Below, one piece after another: positions 1-7,251 of a DNA stretch of 32,830 nucleotides. The notes under the pieces are model-generated. The model saw nothing but the letters and a program-made list of their open reading frames with translations, did no database searches and had not been told where the DNA came from. The translations under genes and the position numbers were made by a program. The stretch covers positions 1 through 32,830 of the forward strand of contig JAFUDC010000022.1 in the NCBI GenBank assembly GCA_017459345.1. The letters are read 5' to 3'. This stretch comes from Eubacterium sp. (GTDB taxonomy: Bacteria > Bacillota > Clostridia > Lachnospirales > Lachnospiraceae). How positions within the stretch are numbered: the first letter of the stretch is position 1; each line of letters opens with the position of its first letter.

Positions 1-37
1 ACTTGACGTGGAACAAAGGATATGGTAGCGTAAGAAT

Positions 38-54
38 GATAACAGTGTGTTATC
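38..54. repeat. perfect inverted repeat, unknown role
   Basis: GATAACA (38-44) and TGTTATC (48-54) are exact complements around a GTG spacer. The symmetry extends imperfectly outward, with AGAA on the left and TTCT on the right. It lies about 100 bases upstream of the marR promoter, so it may be an operator or the remains of a structure from the gene to the left. No T-run follows, so it does not look like an intrinsic terminator. Confidence 0.35.
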
Positions 55-158
55 TTCTAACAGCATTTCAAAAAACTATCTAAAACTATAATCCAGAGGG
101 TAACTCTATCCTCAAAAATCCTACAGTAAGTTTACGCTATCATGACTTAAGAACAGAC

Positions 159-187
159 TTGACATCATTCGAATGTTAGAGTATACT
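159..187 (+). promoter_or_regulatory. sigma-A type promoter of the marR gene
   Basis: A perfect -35 TTGACA (159-164) is separated by 17 bases from a -10 TATACT (182-187). Transcription should start near 194, about 28 bases before the marR ATG. Confidence 0.75.
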
Positions 188-190
188 AAC
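175..190. promoter_or_regulatory. candidate MarR operator overlapping the -10 box
   Basis: GTTAG (175-179) and CTAAC (186-190) are inverted arms around a six-base centre that contains most of the -10 box. MarR proteins commonly repress themselves through palindromes placed over their own promoter, so autoregulation is a reasonable inference. The arms are short and no second copy was found before feoB. Confidence 0.4.
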
Positions 191-221
191 TTTTGATGGA
201 AGCAACTAAGGAGAGTTATAG

Positions 222-662
222 ATGGATTATACAGAACTGTCGGAAGAGATATGTCAGGTACATATTCGATATGCAGGGATCATGAACCGGATGCAGAGTC
301 TTCTCCTGTCCAAAGGGGAGGATAGCCTTCTGATCTGGCTGGATACCAGAGAGGATAAGGTGACATCCAGGGATATCGCAGACCATTTTCAGCTGACCAC
401 AGGCCGGGTAGCCAATATCCTTAAATCGGCTGAGAACAAGGGATACATTCTGCGGACCCAGAATACGGAAGACCTGCGAAGGGTATATGTAGAGCTGACC
501 TCTGAGGGCAGGGACCGGGCCCGGAAGATTTACCGGCAGATGGTGAAAGAGCATTCCGCTCTTCTTGAGCTGCTGGGAGAGCAGAGGGCTCTTGGTATGA
601 TTGAGACCATGGAGGATGTCTTTCGGCTGGTGACAGAATCCGAGATCTATGCGGGAGTGTAA
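222..662 (+). CDS. MarR-family transcriptional regulator
   Basis: A 146-residue protein with the size and layout of MarR-family dimeric winged-helix regulators. Helices at both ends would form the dimer interface. The central part (about residues 45-95) reads as helix-turn-helix plus wing, with TSRDIADHF as the first helix, TTGRVANILKSAENKGYI as the recognition helix region, and the charged turn NTEDLRRVYVELT as the wing. AAGGAG at 208-213 sits eight bases before the ATG, which supports this start. The gene is directly upstream of the iron-uptake genes, and similar MarR genes next to feo genes are common in Clostridia. Control of iron uptake or metal stress is therefore plausible, but the ligand cannot be read from the sequence. 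A terminator-like hairpin separates it from feoAB, so the two may be transcribed separately. Confidence 0.85.
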   Translation: MDYTELSEEICQVHIRYAGIMNRMQSLLLSKGEDSLLIWLDTREDKVTSRDIADHFQLTTGRVANILKSAENKGYILRTQNTEDLRRVYVELTSEGRDRARKIYRQMVKEHSALLELLGEQRALGMIETMEDVFRLVTESEIYAGV

Positions 663-726
663 AAAGCCTGGCAGCCTTAGCTGGCTTCCGGCATATATTG
701 CGCAGCTTTTAAAAAAGGGAAGTATC

Positions 727-755
727 CGCCCGGGAAGTTCGGGCGATATATTTTT
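727..755 (+). terminator. intrinsic terminator-like hairpin after marR
   Basis: CGCCCG (727-732) pairs with CGGGCG (740-745) around a seven-base loop. The sequence ATATATTTTT follows, so the T-run starts a few bases after the stem. This makes it a moderate terminator at best. It would limit read-through from marR into feoAB. Confidence 0.5.
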
Positions 756-909
756 AACCAAAAAACTTCTAATAAAAGATTTTGATAAAAGAATCTGACG
801 AAAGGTTTCAACAGAAGACGAAAGTTGAACACTCTGATAAAAAGTTCAGATGTGAGTTAAAGAATACAAAAGAGAAAAAAAGAATGAAGAAAAAACGAGG
901 TAGCTTGCA

Positions 910-3261
910 ATGACATTAAGAGAACTGGAACTGGGAAGGACCGGAATCATCCGAACAGTGGGCGGCCAGGGGGCCCTCCGGCAGCATTTCCTGGATATGG
1001 GTGTGATCCCGGGGGCTGAGGTCACGGTAGTCAAGTACGCCCCCATGGGAGACCCTGTGGAGCTGATGATCCACGGCTACCAGCTTACCCTCCGCCTGGA
1101 TGATGCAGCTAAGATTGAGATCGAGGAGATTAAGCATGAGATTGAGGAGGATAAGGGAAAAGCCGGTGACAGACAAAGAGGCCGGTCTGAGCATCCCGGA
1201 CTTGGCGAGGGAGGGAAATACCATCCCAGGGGCAGCGGAGACCCGCTTCCGGAAGGGACCAGGCTTACATTTGCTCTGGTGGGAAACCAGAACAGCGGTA
1301 AGACCACCCTCTTCAACCAGATTACCGGTGCCAACCAGCACGTGGGCAACTTTCCCGGCGTGACGGTGGACCGGAAGGATGGTCCCATTAAGGGGCATCC
1401 GGATACCCTGGTCACTGATCTGCCTGGTATCTATTCCATGTCACCCTACAGCAATGAGGAGATTGTATCCAGGAATTTTGTCATCCATGATAAGCCCAAG
1501 GCCATCATCAATATCGTGGATGCCACCAATATAGAGAGAAATATGTATCTGACCATGCAGCTTCTGGAGATGAATGTCCCTATGGTGGTGGCTCTCAACA
1601 TGATGGATGAGCTGACAGCCAACGGAGGGTCGGTGGATGTCAACGAGATGGAACGGCAGCTGGGTGTCCCGGTAATTCCCATCTCCGCTGCGAAAAATCA
1701 GGGCATTCATGAATTGGTTGACCATGCCGTTCACATCGCCAGGTACCAGGAAAGGCCGGGAAGGCAGGATTTCTGTGATGAGAGCGACCATGGCGGAGCT
1801 GTACACCGCTGTATCCATGCCATATCCCACCTGATTGAGGATCATGCCAGAAAATATGGTCTTCCGGTCCGCTTTGCGGCCACCAAGGTGATTGAGGGTG
1901 ATCAGCTGGTGATATCCCAGCTTATGCTGACGCAGAATGAGAAGGAGACCATGGAGCATATCGTCCTGCAGATGGAAGAGGAGCGGGGCCTTGACCGGAG
2001 CGCCGCCATCGCAGATATGCGTTTTGCCTTTATTAAGAAGGTCTGCAGGCAGACGGTGACCAGGCCGGTGGAGAGCCGGGAGCGGGTCCGCAGCGAGAAG
2101 ATTGACCGCTTTCTTACGGGCAAATATACGGCAATCCCGGCCTTTATCGGCATCATGGGACTGGTTTTTTACCTGACATTTAACGTAATCGGAGCCTTTT
2201 TGCAGGGCCTGCTGGAGACCGGCATCGATGCTCTGGCCGGTGCGGCTGACCAGGCCATGACCTCAGCAGGTGTGAACGAGGCCCTCCATGGCCTGATTAT
2301 CGATGGTATTTTTGCAGGAGTGGGCAGCGTGCTGAGCTTTCTGCCCATCATCGTGACCCTCTTTTTCTTCCTTTCCCTGCTGGAGGATTCCGGCTACATA
2401 GCCAGGGTGGCCTTCGTCATGGACCGGCTCCTGCGCAAGATCGGCCTGTCCGGAAGAAGTATCGTGCCCATGCTGATTGGTTTCGGCTGCACGGTTCCTG
2501 CCGTCATGGCCACACGGACCCTGCCCAGTGAGCGGGACCGGAGGATGACCATACTCCTCACACCATTTATGAGCTGCACGGCCAAGCTGCCCATCTATGC
2601 CTTCTTTGTCAGTGCATTTTTCCCGGGGCAGGGGGGACTGATCATGACCGGCCTCTATGTGCTGGGAATTATTACTGGGATTTTTATCGCCCTGCTCTAC
2701 CGCAACACCCTCTTTAAAGGGGAGGCAGTTCCCTTTGTCATGGAGCTGCCCAACTACCGTATGCCCGGTGCAAGGAATGTCGCCCAGCTCCTCTGGGAGA
2801 AGGCCAAGGACTTCCTGCAGAAGGCATTCTCCGTGATTCTGATTGCTACCATTGTGGTCTGGCTCCTGCAAAGCTTTGACTTAGGCCTACATCTGGTGAC
2901 AGATTCCAAAGACAGTATCCTTGCCCTGATCTCCGGATTCCTGGCCCCTCTTCTGCGTCCCATCGGACTGGGAGACTGGAGGATCTGCACCTCCCTGATC
3001 GCAGGATTCATGGCCAAGGAAAGTGTGGTATCCACCCTGGAGGTTCTCTTCGGCCAGGGCGTCCAGACTGCCCTGTCCTCCCTGTCGGCAGCCTGCCTGC
3101 TGGTGTTCTCTCTCCTGTATGCCCCCTGTGTGGCAGCCGTTGCATCCATAAGGAGAGAGCTTGGAACCAGATGGGCGGTTAACGTGGTGGTTTGGCAGTG
3201 CCTGATCGCCTGGCTGGCCGCCTTTATCATGCACGGGTTCGGGCTGGCATTGGGGATATGA
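910..3261 (+). CDS. feoB: ferrous iron transporter, FeoA-FeoB fusion
   Basis: A 783-residue Fe(II) transporter of the inner membrane with FeoA fused to its N-terminus. Residues 1-73 are an SH3-like FeoA domain (MTLRELELGRTG..., LRQHFLDMGVIPGAEV). A charged, Gly-rich linker spans about 74-118. The GTPase domain follows, with G1 GNQNSGKT at 125-132, DLPG at 170-173 and NMMD at 230-233. The C-terminal half, from about residue 400, has many hydrophobic helices, including the Gate-type segments SVLSFLPIIVTLFFFLSLLE and VPMLIGFGCTVPAVMATRT. GAGG at 897-900 precedes the ATG by nine bases. FeoA and FeoB are usually separate genes; fusions of this order are known in some anaerobes. Two small Cys-rich proteins follow within about 40 bases of each other, the usual feo companions in Firmicutes. 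The identification is very secure. Confidence 0.97.
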   Translation: MTLRELELGRTGIIRTVGGQGALRQHFLDMGVIPGAEVTVVKYAPMGDPVELMIHGYQLTLRLDDAAKIEIEEIKHEIEEDKGKAGDRQRGRSEHPGLGEGGKYHPRGSGDPLPEGTRLTFALVGNQNSGKTTLFNQITGANQHVGNFPGVTVDRKDGPIKGHPDTLVTDLPGIYSMSPYSNEEIVSRNFVIHDKPKAIINIVDATNIERNMYLTMQLLEMNVPMVVALNMMDELTANGGSVDVNEMERQLGVPVIPISAAKNQGIHELVDHAVHIARYQERPGRQDFCDESDHGGAVHRCIHAISHLIEDHARKYGLPVRFAATKVIEGDQLVISQLMLTQNEKETMEHIVLQMEEERGLDRSAAIADMRFAFIKKVCRQTVTRPVESRERVRSEKIDRFLTGKYTAIPAFIGIMGLVFYLTFNVIGAFLQGLLETGIDALAGAADQAMTSAGVNEALHGLIIDGIFAGVGSVLSFLPIIVTLFFFLSLLEDSGYIARVAFVMDRLLRKIGLSGRSIVPMLIGFGCTVPAVMATRTLPSERDRRMTILLTPFMSCTAKLPIYAFFVSAFFPGQGGLIMTGLYVLGIITGIFIALLYRNTLFKGEAVPFVMELPNYRMPGARNVAQLLWEKAKDFLQKAFSVILIATIVVWLLQSFDLGLHLVTDSKDSILALISGFLAPLLRPIGLGDWRICTSLIAGFMAKESVVSTLEVLFGQGVQTALSSLSAACLLVFSLLYAPCVAAVASIRRELGTRWAVNVVVWQCLIAWLAAFIMHGFGLALGI

Positions 3262-3281
3262 GAGTGAATTGAGGGATTAGT

Positions 3282-3527
3282 ATGAATATATATGATATTA
3301 TTATCATTCTTTTGTTAGGAACTGCCCTGGTCCTGGCGGTTCGAAGGATTATATTGAACAGGCGCAGCGGTAAAGGCTGCCTGGGGAGCTGTGCCCACTG
3401 CAGCGCCTGCATCCATGACAGAGGCGACGCCGGGGGAAGAAGCTGTGCTGGAGAATCAGATCGTGCGGCGGAAGGAGCCGGATCTTGCCATGTTTACGAA
3501 GCAAAAGAGAATCCACTGTACAAATAG
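3282..3527 (+). CDS. FeoB-associated Cys-rich membrane protein
   Basis: An 81-residue protein starting 20 bases after feoB, with GAGGG just upstream of the ATG. Residues 3-20 (IYDIIIILLLGTALVLAV) form one membrane helix. A basic stretch follows (RRIILNRRSGKG), then a Cys cluster, CLGSCAHCSAC, and one more Cys pair further on. This arrangement (one helix, basic stop-transfer, CxxxCxxCxxC) matches the small FeoB-associated Cys-rich proteins found after feoB in Firmicutes. They are thought to help Fe(II) transport, but their mechanism is not established. Its position and tight spacing indicate co-transcription with feoAB. Confidence 0.85.
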   Translation: MNIYDIIIILLLGTALVLAVRRIILNRRSGKGCLGSCAHCSACIHDRGDAGGRSCAGESDRAAEGAGSCHVYEAKENPLYK

Positions 3528-3566
3528 GCTTACCTGGGATGGTTTATGAAAAGGAGCGCTGAACAG

Positions 3567-3941
3567 ATGATACAGGCAATGATTATCATAGTCCTGGCTG
3601 CCCTGATTATATGGGCGGTGAGGAAAACGGTGAAAAAGTCAAGACAGGGCGGCGGATGCTGCCCTGAGCATGAAGAAACGGTCAAGAAACAGGGTGTAGA
3701 GGACAGGGATAAGAGTCATTATCCCTTCAAGGCGACACTGGAGATCGGTGGCATGACCTGCGACAACTGCGCCAGAAGAGTGGAGAATGCCTTGAACAGC
3801 CTGGATGGAACCTGGGCCAGTGTGAGCATCGCAGACCGTCGGGCAAAAGTGCTGAGCAAAAGACCCCCGGACCAGGAAGAACTATCCGGGGCAGTGATTG
3901 GAGCCGGATATGTGGTGACGGGGATAAAGATTGAGTCATAA
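3567..3941 (+). CDS. membrane-anchored heavy-metal-associated (HMA) domain protein
   Basis: The protein is 124 residues from this start. It has one N-terminal membrane helix (MIQAMIIIVLAALIIWAV) and a basic stretch, then a GGCCPEHEE segment. The second half is a ferredoxin-like HMA domain with the metal-binding motif GMTCDNC and the family-typical ending GAGYVVTGIKIES. The N-terminal part resembles the FeoB-associated Cys-rich proteins, so this looks like such a protein extended by an HMA module. AAAAGGAG (about 3548-3555) lies 11 bases before the chosen ATG. An in-frame ATG at 3546 would add seven residues, but the better ribosome site lies inside that extension. It is probably in the feo operon. 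HMA domains usually bind Cu(I) or similar soft metals, so its role beside an Fe(II) transporter is uncertain. Confidence 0.8.
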   Translation: MIQAMIIIVLAALIIWAVRKTVKKSRQGGGCCPEHEETVKKQGVEDRDKSHYPFKATLEIGGMTCDNCARRVENALNSLDGTWASVSIADRRAKVLSKRPPDQEELSGAVIGAGYVVTGIKIES

Positions 3942-4054
3942 TATTTTTCCATTACTGGATTGCTGTCCAGATTCCAAAAAAAAGATGCCAAACCGGCATC
4001 CCTTGTGTTATGATAGATATGAAAAATAATCTGAGCACAAAAGGAGGAATATCC

Positions 4055-4399
4055 ATGGTAAGAAAACCTATACTTCAGGTAAGAGAAGGTCTTGGCAATG
4101 GCAAAGGCCCTGCTAATGTATATCATATCGTCCCCAAGGAGGACCTGTACGGGCACGGAAGAATGTATGCAAAGATTGAGCTTCCCCCGGGATCTTATGT
4201 AGGCTGGCATCAGCATGTCCATGAGACCGAACCCTACTTTATCCTGGAGGGAGAAGGAATCTTTACGGATAATGACGGAAGCAAGACCCACGTGTTCCCG
4301 GGAGATGTCTGTACCATCCTGCCAGGCCAGTGGCACTCCCTGGATAATGCATCAGATACGGACAACCTGGTCTTCATGGCCTTGATTTATAACGATTAA
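4055..4399 (+). CDS. small cupin-domain protein
   Basis: A 114-residue single-domain cupin. Motif 1 is visible as GWHQHVHETEPYFILEGEG, with the two His and the Glu that bind the metal. Motif 2 is PGDVCTILPGQWHSLDN, with the third metal-binding His. AAGGAGG at 4041-4047 places the start at 4055; a 15-codon upstream extension to 4010 lacks a ribosome site and is rejected. Small cupins of this kind include sugar-binding, isomerase and regulatory proteins, so the substrate cannot be named. It faces thyA tail to tail across a strong hairpin. There is a 113-base gap after the feo genes, so it may be a separate unit. Confidence 0.85.
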   Translation: MVRKPILQVREGLGNGKGPANVYHIVPKEDLYGHGRMYAKIELPPGSYVGWHQHVHETEPYFILEGEGIFTDNDGSKTHVFPGDVCTILPGQWHSLDNASDTDNLVFMALIYND

Positions 4400-4404
4400 C
4401 TGAT

Positions 4405-4440
4405 TTGACCCCGGCATTCTGTGAAGAATGCCGGGGTCAA
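4405..4440. terminator. perfect 16-bp hairpin between convergent genes
   Basis: The two arms 4405-4420 and 4425-4440 are exact reverse complements (GACCCCGGCATTCT core) around a GTGA loop. It lies five bases after the cupin stop and about 50 bases beyond the 3' end of thyA. Neither strand has a clear T-run next to the stem, so it is not a textbook intrinsic terminator. It may still act as a two-way terminator or as a 3'-end stabiliser for both transcripts. Confidence 0.6.
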
Positions 4441-4490
4441 GCTAATTATATAGGTGTCATATTACGAAATCGACCTTATTAACCTGTTTT

Positions 4491-5345
4491 TTATATCCCC
4501 AGCTCGAATTTAAGCTGGGGCTTAACAGGATTATAATCCTTCACTTCAAAATCATCGATTGTCATCTCAAAGAAATCTTTTGCCGAATCTTTAAGAATCA
4601 GGGCCGGCCGGGCTTCTGCCTGCCCTTCTTCCGCAGCACATTTCTCTTCGTAGCGGCGGATGAGCTCATCTGCCTGCTCATAGTGGCGGTCATAAATCTG
4701 CTCATTCTGCACATAGTGGACAAAAACTCCGGGCTGATAACCGGTGTGTCTTGCCACCATCAGGAGGAGGGCGGCGTACTGAACCTCATTGATGCCGCCG
4801 GCGCCCGAGGCAGTCAGCATGTCACCGGACCGCTGGACCAGGGTCATGTCGAGATATTCCCCTCTTACATTCCACATGGTAAGGAAGGCGCAGGGGGCGA
4901 GACCTGGTGTCTCCCTGAGGTCATTCTCCTGCCAGAGAGACATGACCTTCCTCCGTCCATAGGGGTCCTTCTCGATATCGGCAAGAAGCTTGCGCATCAG
5001 GTCATATTCCGATACGGTATAACCATAGCGGTGCCCGATGGTGCCGTCTCCGATATCCCAGTCATCCCACCAGCCGATGCCCATATCCCGCATCTCAGAG
5101 AGCACATGTGTGCCCTTCTGATAGATGGCGAAAATCTCCCGGATGCCGGTCTTTATGGCGATGGGACGAAGGGTCAGCAAGGGAAAATCTCCTTTGCTCA
5201 AATCATATTTTCGAAGGACCTGGTTGACCGAGATGGTGTAGGCAGGTGTCCCGTCTGCATATCTGGGGCGGGGGTTGATGTCCTGGTAGCCGTTCTCTTT
5301 TATATTTTTTATATCATTGATCAAATATGTATCCGCTCTTGTCAT
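4491..5345 (-). CDS. thyA: thymidylate synthase
   Basis: A 284-residue enzyme that methylates dUMP to dTMP using methylenetetrahydrofolate. The catalytic Cys is Cys152 in LAPCAFLTMWNVRGEYLDM. The phosphate-binding QRSGD is at 171-175, the conserved Asn is near 186 in GGINEVQYAAL, and the YDRH near the end of the core is the usual HIYDRH site (here QIYDRH). The segment after the catalytic Cys (CAFLTMW rather than CHTMFQF) and the GAGGINEVQY loop differ from the E. coli type and recall the more divergent thymidylate synthases found in some Firmicutes. A GGAG lies about ten bases before the ATG. No dihydrofolate reductase gene is adjacent. It reads leftward, divergent from the MATE gene. Confidence 0.93.
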   Translation of the reverse strand: MTRADTYLINDIKNIKENGYQDINPRPRYADGTPAYTISVNQVLRKYDLSKGDFPLLTLRPIAIKTGIREIFAIYQKGTHVLSEMRDMGIGWWDDWDIGDGTIGHRYGYTVSEYDLMRKLLADIEKDPYGRRKVMSLWQENDLRETPGLAPCAFLTMWNVRGEYLDMTLVQRSGDMLTASGAGGINEVQYAALLLMVARHTGYQPGVFVHYVQNEQIYDRHYEQADELIRRYEEKCAAEEGQAEARPALILKDSAKDFFEMTIDDFEVKDYNPVKPQLKFELGI

Positions 5346-5505
5346 GGTGGTTCATCTCCAATTTCTATTAATACTGATAACCCGCCGCTTAAACAAAGCC
5401 TTGGGCGGTGGATTCGACGGATGTTGAACTGATTTTATCATAAATGGGCCGGATTTTCTATATACCAATAAAAAATGTTTGTGCAAAATGTCCGTTGCAT
5501 TTTTC

Positions 5506-5577
5506 TTGGATATTTGGTACCGTAAATGTATCGTGTAGCAGATACTGCGTAATTCCAGTGCCTGCTGCACTTTTTTT
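5506..5577 (+). promoter_or_regulatory. candidate promoter and short terminator in the MATE leader
   Basis: TTGGAT (5506-5511) and TATCGT (5529-5534) are 17 bases apart and could be a weak promoter. Downstream, AGTGC (5557-5561) pairs with GCACT (5567-5571) around CTGCT, followed by a run of T to 5577. That is a small intrinsic terminator about 20 bases before the MATE start codon. A second weak hairpin (TGCAA 5482-5486 with TTGCA 5495-5499, then TTTTT) lies further upstream. The arrangement could be an attenuator, or the tail of an unseen small transcript. Confidence 0.35.
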
Positions 5578-5596
5578 ATTTTGGAGGTAAATAATT

Positions 5597-7054
5597 ATGA
5601 ACAATCATGAAAATCAGTTTTTGGGCACGGAGGCCATTGGTGCTCTCATGGGGAAGTATGCGATTCCCTGCATCATATCCCTTCTGGTGGGCGCCCTTTA
5701 CAACATCGTCGATCAGATATTTATTGCTAATGCGTCCTATTTGGGGTCTTTTGGCAATGCGGCTAATACAGTAGTTTTTCCCCTGACCGTGATTGCATTG
5801 GGCATCGCCGTGATGGTGGGGGATGGCTGCTGTGCCTATGTAAGTCTTTCTCTCGGAATGAAGCAGGCTGACCGGGCAAGGAAGAGCGTGGGAAACTCCA
5901 TTGTCGTAGTACTTGCGGTCAGCCTTGTTCTTTCAGCCATTTATCTGATCTTCTGCAATCAGATTATCGCCATGTTCGGGGGAACCGTAAATCAGGAGAC
6001 ATTTCATCACTCGAAAGAATATTTCTTCTACATCACCCTGGGCATTCCCTTTTACATGTTCGGCCAGGCCATGAATCCGGTAATCCGGGCTGACGGAAGT
6101 CCCCGCTTCGCTATGGCATCGACCCTGGCAGGGGCGATAATTAATATCATCCTGGATCCGATCTTCATCTTTGTCTTCAGGTGGGGCATGATGGGAGCTG
6201 CCGTCGCCACAGTAGTCGGCCAGGTAGCGACGGCTCTCCTGGCTGTCTGGTATATCCGTCATATGAAGCAGGTTAAGCCGGAGCTTGCCGATTACCGGCT
6301 GGTGGCACCTGTGATAAGGAGAACCCTGGTTCTTGGAATCACCAGTTTCTTATCCCAGATTTCCCTGGTGGCAGCCATGGCGGCCATCAACAACATGATC
6401 CGTAAATATGGTGCCATAGACCCAATCTTCGGCCAGGACCAGTACGCCCAGATTCCCATGGCAGTGGTGGGCATCGTCATGAAGTTTTTCCAGATTGTCA
6501 TCTCCATTGTAGTGGGCATGGCAGCCGGCTGCATACCCATTGTTGGCTATAACATGGGGGCCGGTCTTGCAGGCAGAGTGAAGGCTCTGTTCACGAAGCT
6601 TCTGACGGCAGAAGCCCTGGTGGGGGCTGTGGCTCTGCTTATCGTGGAATTGTTCCCTGGCAAGCTGATTGCCATATTCGGTGCAGCCAATGAGAGTGCC
6701 TACTATACAGAGTTTGCCCTCCATGCCTTCCGGATCTATCTGTGCATGATGGTACTGGCCTGTGTGAACAAGGCCTGCTTTATCTTTCTCCAGGCCATGG
6801 GAAAAGCTGTGGAGTCCACCGCCCTGTCCATGATTCGTGAGATTGTTTTCGGTGTGGGCTTTGCACTTGTCCTGCCGAGATTATTCGGGCTGGACGGTGT
6901 CCTCTATTCCATGCCGGTGTCGGATATATTGACATTTATCATTGCTTTGTATCTGATTATCCAGACCTGCCGGGAGTTGAATGCAAAAATCAAATTTGAA
7001 AGTCAATCGGAGCTGGATATATCCGTTGTCAGGGAAGTGACGGCAGAGTCCTGA
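5597..7054 (+). CDS. MATE family multidrug/cation antiporter
   Basis: A 485-residue inner-membrane protein with about twelve hydrophobic segments, the size and layout of MATE transporters. The opening GTEAIGALMGKYAIPCIISLLVGALYNIVDQIFIA is typical of clostridial MATE proteins. The conserved motif for repeat one includes ALYNIVDQIFI, and the second half has the related MKFFQIVISIVVGMAAGCIPIVGYNMGAG. MATE proteins expel cationic drugs or metabolites in exchange for Na+ or H+; the substrate cannot be predicted. GGAGG at about 5582-5586 supports the start. The next gene is an XRE regulator about 200 bases downstream with its own extended -10 promoter, so it is not obviously in the same operon. 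Confidence 0.92.
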   Translation: MNNHENQFLGTEAIGALMGKYAIPCIISLLVGALYNIVDQIFIANASYLGSFGNAANTVVFPLTVIALGIAVMVGDGCCAYVSLSLGMKQADRARKSVGNSIVVVLAVSLVLSAIYLIFCNQIIAMFGGTVNQETFHHSKEYFFYITLGIPFYMFGQAMNPVIRADGSPRFAMASTLAGAIINIILDPIFIFVFRWGMMGAAVATVVGQVATALLAVWYIRHMKQVKPELADYRLVAPVIRRTLVLGITSFLSQISLVAAMAAINNMIRKYGAIDPIFGQDQYAQIPMAVVGIVMKFFQIVISIVVGMAAGCIPIVGYNMGAGLAGRVKALFTKLLTAEALVGAVALLIVELFPGKLIAIFGAANESAYYTEFALHAFRIYLCMMVLACVNKACFIFLQAMGKAVESTALSMIREIVFGVGFALVLPRLFGLDGVLYSMPVSDILTFIIALYLIIQTCRELNAKIKFESQSELDISVVREVTAES

Positions 7055-7137
7055 ACGAAAAACTCCTTATATCGGGCTTTGCAACTCCTGGTTGACAGAT
7101 TGATAAGCAGGATTGGTGGAGTGTAAGGCCTCCTTTA

Positions 7138-7146
7138 TGCTATAAT
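7138..7146 (+). promoter_or_regulatory. extended -10 promoter of the XRE-membrane gene
   Basis: TATAAT at 7141-7146 is preceded by TG one base away (TGCTATAAT), an extended -10 box. No good -35 is seen at the normal distance; the TTGACA at 7092-7097 is too far upstream to pair with it. The transcript would have a leader of roughly 100 bases. Confidence 0.5.
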
Positions 7147-7251
7147 CAAGGCACAAAAGAACACTGGTGTCTTACTTTAGGAATCATTTTTCGAGCCAGA
7201 TACGAGTTTCGCAATCACCTAAGTTATCGTAAGGATTATAAGGAGGCAAAT

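Noticed and set aside
2263-2871. 202-codon minus-strand frame over feoB
   Set aside because: Antisense shadow rich in His, Gly and Gln typical of reversed membrane-protein codons.
4683-5432. 249-codon plus-strand frame over thyA
   Set aside because: Antisense shadow of the well-supported thymidylate synthase gene; no family match.
7092-7146. TTGACA at 7092 paired with TATAAT at 7141
   Set aside because: The spacing is 43 bases, far from 17; the -10 is better read as an extended -10 promoter alone.
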